From Verrucomicrobiota bacterium (GTDB lineage Bacteria > Verrucomicrobiota > Verrucomicrobiia > JABWAM01), in NCBI GenBank assembly GCA_016198745.1, contig JACQHZ010000199.1, forward strand, positions 1 through 36,698: a stretch of DNA of 36,698 nt, written 5' to 3'. Every line of letters begins with the position of its first letter. Positions within the stretch are counted from its first letter, which is position 1. Shown here one piece after another: positions 28,792 to 36,698 of this stretch. The notes under the pieces were generated by a model, which was not told the origin of the DNA, searched no databases, and saw nothing but the letters and a program-made list of their open reading frames with translations. Made by a program: the position numbers and the translations under genes.

Positions 28792-28820
28792 GGCAGGGGC
28801 GTTCGATGAACGCCCCTGCC
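28792..28820. repeat. Hairpin ggcaggggcgttc-gat-gaacgcccctgcc spanning the annotated start codon of the next ORF
   Basis: Perfect 13-bp arms, 3-nt loop; ATG at 28806-28808. Confidence 0.95.
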
Positions 28821-29747
28821 CCAGTTCTTGAGATGGGAACCACGGAGCATTTGTCGGCGAAACAGCCGTCGTGGTCCCATGACTGGCTGGTGCATTTCTG
28901 GAAAATGGTGGTCAGCGGCTGTTTGCTGCCATGGACCGGCAGCTTGGCGGCTGGTCAGGCGTCCCCCGCCCAAGGATGGGAATGGGATTTCCCGGCACAT
29001 ATTGCCACGGCTGTGTGCACCCAATTCCCATGGGTCAGCGATCTGCCGATGACGGGCGAGACCGTCCGTCTGCTGCGGCGTTGCGCGTTGGATGGGTTGG
29101 GACTGCCCGCCGCCCGGATGGATCATTGGAGCAACGGGTCTGCCGATGAGTTCGTCGCATGGCTGAATGATTTGGCAAAAAAAGGGACGCTGGATTGCAC
29201 CCTGATTCTCTATTTCTCAACCCACCAGCAAAGCGATGGCCGCCTCAAATTCACCACCGGTCCGGACCTGTCCGCAAATCGCATGGTTCACGTCGTGAAT
29301 GCGGCGGCCGTTAATTTCAACCGCCTTCTGCTGATCAACGACAGTTGTTACGCCGCTGCGCTCGAAAAGGGAGGATCGTTCTCCGACAAGGTCATTCGTC
29401 TTTACGCATCCACGGAGCGCGAAACATCCCGCGACCTGGACTTTGACCGCGGACCCGCCGGTCTGGAAGATTTCGCGGCGAACGAACGGCGTTTCCTGCG
29501 AACCAGGCTGCAATGGGAACCCCGCGGCATGAGTTTTCTTGGGTTGATGGGATTGAAGTGGGCCCTGCGGCTCATGGAGAAAAACGACGAAGGCGTGGAC
29601 CTTCAAACTCTTGTGTGCGAAATGATCCGCTGCCGCGACCTCTACAATGAGGATGTCCGGCAAGCCAGGGCCCAGCATCCCGTCCTCGCGCCGGCGAACG
29701 CGAACTTCACCCTCGTGCGGCGCGCCCGATCATCAGCCGCGCCGTAA
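28806..29747 (+). CDS. Divergent caspase-like cysteine peptidase candidate
   Basis: CTLILYFSTHQQSDGRL (His-containing strand, compare YYSGHG) and FNRLLLINDSCYAAALEKG (Cys-containing strand, compare DSCHSG), in caspase-fold order. Alternative start ATG at about 28833. Confidence 0.5.
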   Translation: MNAPAPVLEMGTTEHLSAKQPSWSHDWLVHFWKMVVSGCLLPWTGSLAAGQASPAQGWEWDFPAHIATAVCTQFPWVSDLPMTGETVRLLRRCALDGLGLPAARMDHWSNGSADEFVAWLNDLAKKGTLDCTLILYFSTHQQSDGRLKFTTGPDLSANRMVHVVNAAAVNFNRLLLINDSCYAAALEKGGSFSDKVIRLYASTERETSRDLDFDRGPAGLEDFAANERRFLRTRLQWEPRGMSFLGLMGLKWALRLMEKNDEGVDLQTLVCEMIRCRDLYNEDVRQARAQHPVLAPANANFTLVRRARSSAAP

Positions 29748-29776
29748 CGCGCCGAGGCGCGCGCCCGACGCGCGAA

Positions 29777-29854
29777 CGACAAAATTCTTGGTGTAGGGGC
29801 GTTCAATTGAACGCCCCTACGGCGGGCGTTACGATGTGACCAAGAATTTTGTCG
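29777..29854. repeat. Nested perfect palindrome
   Basis: Outer cgacaaaattcttggt (29777-29792)/accaagaattttgtcg (29839-29854), perfect 16 bp; inner gtaggggcgttcaattgaacgcccctac (29793-29820), perfect 28-bp palindrome. Confidence 0.95.
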
Positions 29855-29923
29855 CACACCCGCGCCCAACCAGTGGTTCATCCCGGCTTTCAGAACGTTG
29901 AGGACCATGCTATGAAATGATGT

Positions 29924-32419
29924 ATGCGACGCCAAAAGCGGTCTTCTCCCGCCATCTTCCTGATCTGCGCGGCCATCGCGCTCCTGGCTGCCATTGCGAA
30001 TCAGATGGGATGGTTCGATCATCTCGAAACGAAAACGATCGATGAACTTTTCCGTCGGCGCCATCGCTTGAACACGTGGCTCAAGCGTGTTCACGTCAGC
30101 GGGAACGTGGCCCTTGTCGCCGTGGATCAAAAATCGGTGGAGCCTTCGATGTCAAAGTCGAAGCATGCCGACCGATGGGGTTCCGGTGGTTGGGTGACCC
30201 GCGACCACTGGCGAAACGCCATCTATTTCCTCGTCAATCACGAGAAACCCAGCGTGGTGGCTTACGACATCCTCTTTCTTCCTTACCGCACCCAAAGTGG
30301 CTCAAAAGGAAACTCCGCCGGTTCCGAAGGCGGTTTGATCGACCAATTCTTGAAAGGGAAAAAAATGCCTTTTCGGGAGATGGTTCTCGAAGAAGACTTT
30401 CCCCGGCTCGATTTGCTGAACGCTCTGGATTACGCGTGCAACACCGCTTTCGCGTCGCGGTTTTACGACGTCGAGGATGCGCGTTCGGAGGGCAAGATCA
30501 TGCCGCATTTCATCATGGCGTATGACTTCACCCGTAAAGAGGTGGAGGGGGGAACCGTATGGAATGTGGGACAGGAGGGAGTGGAAGACCGGGTCAAGTG
30601 TCTGAAGCGCCAGGCAATCCCCGCCGCGTGGATTCACAATGTTCCTCCTGATTATCCCTATGCCGACAATGCCACGCTTCCGTTCGAGGAGCTTGCCACG
30701 GCCCCCGTTCACCTCGGTTTCATCAACGTCCCGCGCGACCCAGACGGCAATATCCGACGAGTTCCTCTCGTCCTTGGCTTTCGTGATCCGACTCATCACG
30801 ACGGTCCTGTCTTCGTGCCGTCCATCGCCTTGCGGGCGTGTCTTCTCCACATGGGCATCAGCCTGGAATCGAAGGCGACGCAAGGAATTCCTTCAGCCGC
30901 GTCCGGTATGCGGGTTGAGTTCGGCAGGGAAATCCGGCTTTGGAACCGGGAACGCGAAATCCACATTCCAGTGGATCGCCATGGAAATTTGTTTCTGAAC
31001 TTTGAAGGCACCATTGCTGATTTTCCCAGAGTGCCTTATATCGATATCCTGCGCTACGGCGAAGTCCTCGATGCGGAGGCCGTCGGCAAGCTTCCCGATA
31101 CGCCCGAGATGAAAGCGCACCTGGAATTGGCGCACGAAGTCAAACGCCGGCTCGAAAACAAAATCGCGCTGATCGGACTGACCTTTACCGCAGGAGGGGA
31201 CATCGGGCCTTGCGCAATTGATTCCAACGTTCCGTACGTGTTCATCCACGTGGCCGCGATCGACAACATTCTTCGAGCCAGCTTCATGCGGCCCATGGAA
31301 GCGGCCCCGGTGATCGTCCTGCTCGCAGGCCTTCTGGGGTTCATGGGAATCGCCAACGCCTTTCCCCAGGCCCACCTCTCTGCGGTCGGCACGGCGGGAG
31401 TCCTGGCCGGCTTCCCTTTGGCGGCGATGGTCTTGTTCTACTTCAACATCACCTGCGTCCCCATCGTGTTGCCCGAACTTTCGGCGCTCGTGGCCTTCGG
31501 GGCGATCTCGCTTTACCGCTACCAGGTGGAGCAGAAGGGGCGGATCGAAATCCGCAAGAAATTCTCGGCCATGGTGTCGGGACGCGTATTGCAGTACATG
31601 GAAGATCATCCAGAACGGCTTTCCGGCGAACGGCGCGAAGCGACCATGTTCTTTTCCGATGTCGCCGGCTTTACCAGCATCTCGGAAAAACTCTCCCCTG
31701 AACAGCTCAGCCAAATCCTCAATGATTACCTCACGCCCATGACCGATCTCATCCTCAGTCGGGATGGGTATGTGAACAAATACGCGGGCGACGGGATCAT
31801 GGCCATCTGGGGCGTCACGTATCCCCAGCCGGATCACGCGGTCCAGACCTGCCTTTCCGCGCTGGAACAACAGGAAAAAATCCGCGAACTCAAGCCCGTC
31901 TTTGTCGAGAAGTACAACGTCCCGCTCAAGGTTCGAATGGGATTGAACTCCGGGATCGTTTCGGCGGGCAACATGGGTTCCCGCAATCGGTATGAATACA
32001 CCGTCATGGGCGACCCCGTGAACTTCGCGGCCCGCCTGGAGCCGGCAAACAAGGATTACGGCACCTTGATCATGATCGGAGAACAAACATACGCGCTCGC
32101 GAAAGAACAAATCGTTGGACGCCTTTTGGACCGGATCGTGGTCTATGGGAAAACGGAACCGGTGGCCGTGTACGAGTTGGTCGGCAGAAAAGGCGAGGTC
32201 CCCGACCCCCTCCTCGAAACCATCGCGCATTTTGAAAAAGGACTTCGCCTCCACTGGGAACGGGATTGGAAGGGGGCGCTCGCGGCTTTTGAAGCCGCGC
32301 TTCGCCTCCTGCCCGCCGACCCGCCGTCCCACACGTTCATCAAGCGGGTGAAAGAGTATGAGACCCAACCGCCTACCCCCGAATGGAAGGGCGAATATGT
32401 CCGACACGGCAAGAGTTGA
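29924..32419 (+). CDS. Adenylate/guanylate cyclase with CHASE2 sensor domain
   Basis: CHASE2-like N-terminus (NVALVAVDQKSVEP, PSVVAYDILF), transmembrane segments, and class III cyclase domain (ATMFFSDVAGFTSISEKLSPEQLSQILNDYLTPMTDLILSRDGYVNKYAGDGIMAIWG, YTVMGDPVNFAARLE). Confidence 0.93.
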   Translation: MRRQKRSSPAIFLICAAIALLAAIANQMGWFDHLETKTIDELFRRRHRLNTWLKRVHVSGNVALVAVDQKSVEPSMSKSKHADRWGSGGWVTRDHWRNAIYFLVNHEKPSVVAYDILFLPYRTQSGSKGNSAGSEGGLIDQFLKGKKMPFREMVLEEDFPRLDLLNALDYACNTAFASRFYDVEDARSEGKIMPHFIMAYDFTRKEVEGGTVWNVGQEGVEDRVKCLKRQAIPAAWIHNVPPDYPYADNATLPFEELATAPVHLGFINVPRDPDGNIRRVPLVLGFRDPTHHDGPVFVPSIALRACLLHMGISLESKATQGIPSAASGMRVEFGREIRLWNREREIHIPVDRHGNLFLNFEGTIADFPRVPYIDILRYGEVLDAEAVGKLPDTPEMKAHLELAHEVKRRLENKIALIGLTFTAGGDIGPCAIDSNVPYVFIHVAAIDNILRASFMRPMEAAPVIVLLAGLLGFMGIANAFPQAHLSAVGTAGVLAGFPLAAMVLFYFNITCVPIVLPELSALVAFGAISLYRYQVEQKGRIEIRKKFSAMVSGRVLQYMEDHPERLSGERREATMFFSDVAGFTSISEKLSPEQLSQILNDYLTPMTDLILSRDGYVNKYAGDGIMAIWGVTYPQPDHAVQTCLSALEQQEKIRELKPVFVEKYNVPLKVRMGLNSGIVSAGNMGSRNRYEYTVMGDPVNFAARLEPANKDYGTLIMIGEQTYALAKEQIVGRLLDRIVVYGKTEPVAVYELVGRKGEVPDPLLETIAHFEKGLRLHWERDWKGALAAFEAALRLLPADPPSHTFIKRVKEYETQPPTPEWKGEYVRHGKS

Positions 32420-32526
32420 GCGCCAACCCTGTTTGAAAAAGACGCGGTTTTTCAAGCCTGTTTCGCAGGCGGATTTTCGCCCGTTGACAAGCCGCGTCTG
32501 CTGCCGGAATTTCCATCATTTGAATC

Positions 32527-33345
32527 ATGCTGCATGTTCATTCCATTGAATCCATTGATTTGCCCGAACTGGCGCCTTATCGGACTCTGAGACGCCAGGC
32601 GGAGCATCGGTGTCAGGGCATCTTCGTGGCGGAAGGCGAGAAGGTCGTCCGTCGCCTGCTGGAAAGCCGATTTCCGGTGGTCTCGCTTCTGCTCCAGGAT
32701 GAATGGTTTCCGGTATTCGAACCGCTTCTTCACAAAAGGCCCGAAGAAATCCGCGCGTACGTGACGACCAAGGCGCAACTGGAAAAACTCACCGGCTACC
32801 CGCTGTTTCAGGGAATCCTGGCTGTCGGGAAAATCCCGCCGCCGGCGTCCCTTGAACAAATCCTGCAAACCTGCGGCCGCCCCTGGCTGCTGGTGGCCGT
32901 GGAAGGGATCACCAATGCGCACAACATGGGGGTGGTGACGCGCAATTGCGCGGCGTTTGGGGCGCACGCGATGGTGATGGGGGAGACTGCCTGCAGCCCG
33001 TTTCTGCGGCGGGCTGTGCGCAATTCCATGGGCGCGATCTTCCAGTTGCCGGTTGTCGAGACGGATTGTCTGGTCGGAATGTTGCACGGCCTGCGCGCTC
33101 GACAGGTGCGTTGCATCGCCGCGCATCCGCACGCCGCGAACCTGGCTTTGCCGCAGTGCGATTTCACGAAGGACATCTGTCTGGTGTTTGGAAGCGAAGG
33201 TCACGGTTTGTTGCCGGAGACGTTGAGCGCCTGCGACGAAACCGCAGCCATCCCCATGTCGGGACAGGTGGATTCGTTGAACGTCGGAAGCGCCGCCGCC
33301 GCGTTTCTCTACGAAGTCGGCCGCCAGCGGGGACGATTTTGTTGA
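32527..33345 (+). CDS. TrmH/SpoU-family RNA 2'-O-methyltransferase
   Basis: AVEGITNAHNMGVVTRNCAAFGAHAMVM, SPFLRRAVRNSMGAIFQLPV, CLVFGSEGHGLLPETL, IPMSGQVDSLNVGSAAAAFLYEV (SPOUT motifs 1-3). Confidence 0.95.
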   Translation: MLHVHSIESIDLPELAPYRTLRRQAEHRCQGIFVAEGEKVVRRLLESRFPVVSLLLQDEWFPVFEPLLHKRPEEIRAYVTTKAQLEKLTGYPLFQGILAVGKIPPPASLEQILQTCGRPWLLVAVEGITNAHNMGVVTRNCAAFGAHAMVMGETACSPFLRRAVRNSMGAIFQLPVVETDCLVGMLHGLRARQVRCIAAHPHAANLALPQCDFTKDICLVFGSEGHGLLPETLSACDETAAIPMSGQVDSLNVGSAAAAFLYEVGRQRGRFC

Positions 33346-33359
33346 GTGGCCGCAACCCT

Positions 33360-34127
33360 TCAATGGGTCAGGGCGTAAGTGACGATGTTGGCGCCGACCT
33401 TGTACGGGAGATCGCCCCATTGACCGACGCCGTTCCAGTCCCAACCGCAACAGGTGTCCGCGTCGCTGTAAAAAGAAATCATCCGCCCGCGATGAAAAAA
33501 TCCCTCGCCCCCCTGTCCTTTGCGTCTTTTGGACGGTGATTCTGGCGATGAATCGTTGTTGTCCCCATACATGTTCGGAAGACCGTTTGGAAATTCATAA
33601 GGAAAGCGGTAAATGTCGTGGTTGAAAGGCAACACCTGAAACCGTCCCTCCGGAAAAATGGACTGAACGACATCGTGGATGCATTTGGCGAAACTGCCGA
33701 ACTTTTGCAGGCTCTGTGTGTCGCCGCCGCAGTCTTCGATATAAAGAAAACCGCCTCTTTCCAGGTGGGTCTTCAGATTTTGCTTCTCCGGATCTGATAT
33801 TTGAAAGGTGAAGTGACCGTTGATATAGAGCATCGGATAATCAAAAATGCGCGAATCCGTGAGGCGCAAAACCTCGGTTTTTTCGTTTGCCGTCACGATT
33901 TTCTTCAGGTTCAACCAGCGCATGAATTTTGGAATGAAATCCTTCACATGCGCCTCCTGTTCGGCGCGCACATCCTTCCATGAGCCGCCGCTGTACTCGA
34001 TCATCACAAAAGTGAACGAGGGTGTTTCTGCGGACCTCAGACGCGGCGCGGCAGCAAAAAAAAGAATGGCAAGGCTCACAAGAAACCCATTGATCCCGAA
34101 GGTCCAGTATAATTTGACGATTCCCAT
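33360..34127 (-). CDS. DUF4159 domain protein
   Basis: LRLTDSRIFDYPMLYINGHFTFQISDPEKQNLKTHLERGGFLYIEDCGG, FPEGRFQVLPFNHDIYRFPYEF. Confidence 0.85.
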   Translation of the reverse strand: MGIVKLYWTFGINGFLVSLAILFFAAAPRLRSAETPSFTFVMIEYSGGSWKDVRAEQEAHVKDFIPKFMRWLNLKKIVTANEKTEVLRLTDSRIFDYPMLYINGHFTFQISDPEKQNLKTHLERGGFLYIEDCGGDTQSLQKFGSFAKCIHDVVQSIFPEGRFQVLPFNHDIYRFPYEFPNGLPNMYGDNNDSSPESPSKRRKGQGGEGFFHRGRMISFYSDADTCCGWDWNGVGQWGDLPYKVGANIVTYALTH

Positions 34128-34199
34128 TCTATTTGCATTTCAGCATAATGCCGGGATTCTGCAACGACAACCGTGCATTGACAACAAGCCCATTCTCCC

Positions 34200-35192
34200 A
34201 TGACTCCGCCTCCTGATGAACTTGCTGTGATCGAACGTGCGCGCGCCGCGTGCGCCGCTCTCAAAACCGAAATTGCGAAGCAGGTCATTGGTCAACAGAC
34301 TGTGATCGAGCATCTTCTGCTTTGCCTGCTGAGCGGCGGCCACGCGCTTCTCGTGGGAGTGCCGGGTCTGGCCAAAACTCTTCTGATCCGCACGATGGCG
34401 AGAGCCATGCATCTGAAATTCCGTCGCATCCAGTTCACCCCAGACCTCATGCCCGCTGATATCACGGGCACAGACATCATCGAGGAAGATCACGCCACGG
34501 GCCGCCGGCAGTTCGTTTTTTCGCAGGGACCTCTTTTCGCAAACATCATTCTTGCGGACGAAATCAACCGCACGCCTCCCAAGACGCAGGCCGCCCTGCT
34601 CGAAGCGATGCAGGAACACTCGGTCACGGTTTCCAGCAAGACTTACGCTCTCGAAGAACCCTTTTTCGTGCTGGCAACGCAAAACCCCATTGAACAGGAG
34701 GGCACCTATCCGCTGCCCGAAGCGCAACTGGACCGGTTCATGTTCAATCTGCTCCTGGACTATCCCGCCGTGGCCGAGGAAATCCGCGTGCTGGAAGTCA
34801 CCACCACCGGCGATGTCGCGGAGATCCAACCCGTGGTGACGGGCGATGAAATCCTGCAGTTTCAACGGACATTGCGGCGCATCCCTGTGCCGAAAGCGGC
34901 CCTCGAATACACCGTGCGCCTGTTCCAGGCCACGCGTCCGTCGGCGCCCAACGCCACCCCCGACGTCAAACGCTTCGTGCGATGGGGCGCCGGTCCCCGC
35001 GCATCGCAGCAGCTCATTTTTGCAGCCAAGGTGCGGGCCGCCATGGAAGGCCGTTACAACGTCGAAATCGCCGACCTGAAGGCGCTCGCCCCGCCCATTC
35101 TTCGCCATCGGATTTTGCTTAACTATCATGCCGAAGCCGAACGCCTCACCACGGAACTGCTGATCGCCAGGCTGATTGCCGAGGTGAAATGA
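34200..35192 (+). CDS. MoxR-family AAA+ ATPase
   Basis: GGHALLVGVPGLAKTLLIRTMARAMHLKFRRIQFTPDLMPADITGTDI, FANIILADEINRTPPKTQAALLEAMQEHSVTV, LATQNPIEQEGTYPLPEAQLDRFMF. Confidence 0.96.
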   Translation: MTPPPDELAVIERARAACAALKTEIAKQVIGQQTVIEHLLLCLLSGGHALLVGVPGLAKTLLIRTMARAMHLKFRRIQFTPDLMPADITGTDIIEEDHATGRRQFVFSQGPLFANIILADEINRTPPKTQAALLEAMQEHSVTVSSKTYALEEPFFVLATQNPIEQEGTYPLPEAQLDRFMFNLLLDYPAVAEEIRVLEVTTTGDVAEIQPVVTGDEILQFQRTLRRIPVPKAALEYTVRLFQATRPSAPNATPDVKRFVRWGAGPRASQQLIFAAKVRAAMEGRYNVEIADLKALAPPILRHRILLNYHAEAERLTTELLIARLIAEVK

Positions 35193-35210
35193 TCTTGGTC
35201 CCCGCCTGGT

Positions 35211-36698
35211 TCAGTTCTCCCCGGCGGGTTTCTTCTTCGACGGACGCGGAGCGAATTCCCAGCCGAGTTTGCCGCCTTTTTCAAGAATCAGATGCGCGCT
35301 GAACGGGCGTTTTTTTGACGAGACAAACTGGTTCAGAAGATCGGTCTTGCCGTCGCGCAACAGTTTTTCCATCTGATCGGCCGGGATGTCGCGCCCCTTG
35401 ATCTTCTTCGAGATCCGAAATTCGCACCTGGGTTCCGGCAACGCCCGATGTTCACAGCAGTAGGCCATGTTGGTTTCGCGCACCGGCGACTTGCAGATCG
35501 GACATGCGCCCAGCGATTTCTCGCTGATAAATTCCAGCCCGCCGTTGCCGCCGTTTGCCGCCGCGGCGCCATCCCACGCCATGCTCACCTTGTGATCGTC
35601 GCCGATGACCAGCATGGCGGAGAAGGGCCGCCCCAGTTTGCTGCGAAAACCGTCCAGAGGCCCGATCTTGCGGTCACGCAGAAGGCTTTCAACCTCGGCA
35701 ACCGTCAGGCTCTTGCTGGCGATGGATTTCCAGACCTGAAAATCGCATCCCTTGGTCGAACACTCAAACCATTTGAATGTCTCGCGCATTTTGCCGCCGC
35801 ACTTCGGACAGGACGCCTGGATCGTTTCCTTTGATTCAAACGTCTTGTCGTCATAACGCCGGGCGTCCTCGACGATTTTGCGCGTCAGGGTTTCGATCTG
35901 CTGCATGAAGTCGCGCCGGGCAAGCCGCCGGTGTTCCATCTCGCGGAGTTTGTATTCCCATTCGCCCGTCAACTGGGGTGAGCACAGCTCGGGGATCGGG
36001 ATGGAGCGAAGCATCTGGATGAGCGACATCCCCTTCGATGTGGGCAGCAGGTCGCGCCCTTCGCGGTGAAGATATTCCTGCGCCAGAAGCTGTTCGATGA
36101 TCGCTGCGCGCGTGGCCGGCGTGCCGAGGCCGCGCTCTTTCATCGCTTCGCCCAATTCCTCATCGTCCAGCAGTTTGCCCGCCCCTTCCATCGCGCTGAG
36201 CAGCGTCGCCTCCGTGTAGCGCGGCGGGGGTTTGGTTTCGAGCGCCTTGACTTCGATCGGATCGCCGACGGGCTTCTCGCCCGGTTTCACTTCGGGGATG
36301 CGGCCCTCCTCCTCTGTCTCGCGTCCATAGACCTCCAGCCAACCGAGTTCCTTCAGAATCTTGCCTTCCGTCTTGAAAGGCTCGCGCTCCACGGTGGTGA
36401 TGCGCGTCGTCACCTCGAACACAGCCGGCGGATAAAACACCGCCAAAAAGCGTTTGCAGATCATGTCGAACACCTTCTGCTCGATGTCGTCCAGCGGTTT
36501 CGCGCCTTCCGTTGTCGGGATGATGGCGAAGTGATCGGAGACCTTCTCGTTGTTGAAAATGCGTTTATTGGGTCGAACCCAGCCTTCTTTTGCGATTTTT
36601 TCGGCGAAAGGCGCATAGGGACATCCCTGAAGCGCCGAAAGCGTTTGCCTGACGGTGGCAATGTAATTTTCCGGCAGCGCGCGCGAATCGGTGCGCGG
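35211..36698 (-). CDS. Type IA DNA topoisomerase (TopB/topoisomerase III-like), C-terminal part; 5' end outside window
   Basis: Reverse strand from the window end reads RTDSRALPENYIATVRQTLSAL...NNEKVSDHFAIIPTTEGAKPL..., GLGTPATRAAIIEQLLAQEYLHREGRDLLPTSKG, plus C-terminal CPKCGGKMRET zinc-finger-like repeats. Confidence 0.93.
   Translation of the reverse strand, partial: PRTDSRALPENYIATVRQTLSALQGCPYAPFAEKIAKEGWVRPNKRIFNNEKVSDHFAIIPTTEGAKPLDDIEQKVFDMICKRFLAVFYPPAVFEVTTRITTVEREPFKTEGKILKELGWLEVYGRETEEEGRIPEVKPGEKPVGDPIEVKALETKPPPRYTEATLLSAMEGAGKLLDDEELGEAMKERGLGTPATRAAIIEQLLAQEYLHREGRDLLPTSKGMSLIQMLRSIPIPELCSPQLTGEWEYKLREMEHRRLARRDFMQQIETLTRKIVEDARRYDDKTFESKETIQASCPKCGGKMRETFKWFECSTKGCDFQVWKSIASKSLTVAEVESLLRDRKIGPLDGFRSKLGRPFSAMLVIGDDHKVSMAWDGAAAANGGNGGLEFISEKSLGACPICKSPVRETNMAYCCEHRALPEPRCEFRISKKIKGRDIPADQMEKLLRDGKTDLLNQFVSSKKRPFSAHLILEKGGKLGWEFAPRPSKKKPAGEN

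Noticed and set aside
30893-32455. 520-aa minus-strand ORF opposite the cyclase gene
   Set aside because: Composition typical of antisense frames in GC-rich coding DNA; no recognisable domain, while the plus strand has a clear CHASE2/cyclase protein. The same reasoning applies to 2354-3520, 6324-7559, 8055-9239, 20504-21757 and 23435-24394.
1-36698. tRNA, rRNA or transposase genes
   Set aside because: None recognised on reading the sequence and the ORF translations; a tRNAscan-SE/Infernal run would be needed to exclude small RNAs.

Overview
The window reads as PVC-type bacterial DNA (Verrucomicrobiota/Lentisphaerota-like; inferred from family content only). Positions 1-25.5 kb are an accessory glycan-handling region: DUF4838 protein, CBM9-like/TIM-barrel and GHL6-like glycoside hydrolase relatives, LamG, six-hairpin glycosidase-like, UroD-like, beta-propeller and PL22-like genes, GntR/LacI and AraC regulators, and three prepilin-like (FTLIELL, H-X9-DG) genes. 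Each prepilin gene sits directly upstream of a glycan-related gene. Positions 26.1-36.7 kb look more core-like: an orphan nuoB coupled to a FecR-domain gene, a beta-barrel OMP, a divergent caspase-like protein, a CHASE2 adenylate/guanylate cyclase, a TrmH/SpoU methyltransferase, DUF4159, a MoxR ATPase and a type IA topoisomerase (5' end off window). The main leads are: (1) a repeated regulator / prepilin-like / GH cassette; (2) a FecR-OMP-caspase-like-CHASE2 cyclase module, with the caspase-like gene bracketed by two related palindromes and its annotated ATG inside a hairpin loop; (3) GC-rich palindromic repeats read in the same frame (LPA...QAG) inside unrelated ORFs; (4) a mosaic of gene fragments at 24.9-26.1 kb, whose 3' tail is duplicated at 3.8 kb. 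No tRNA, rRNA, CRISPR array or transposase was recognised. All family calls are from reading motifs; no database search was run.
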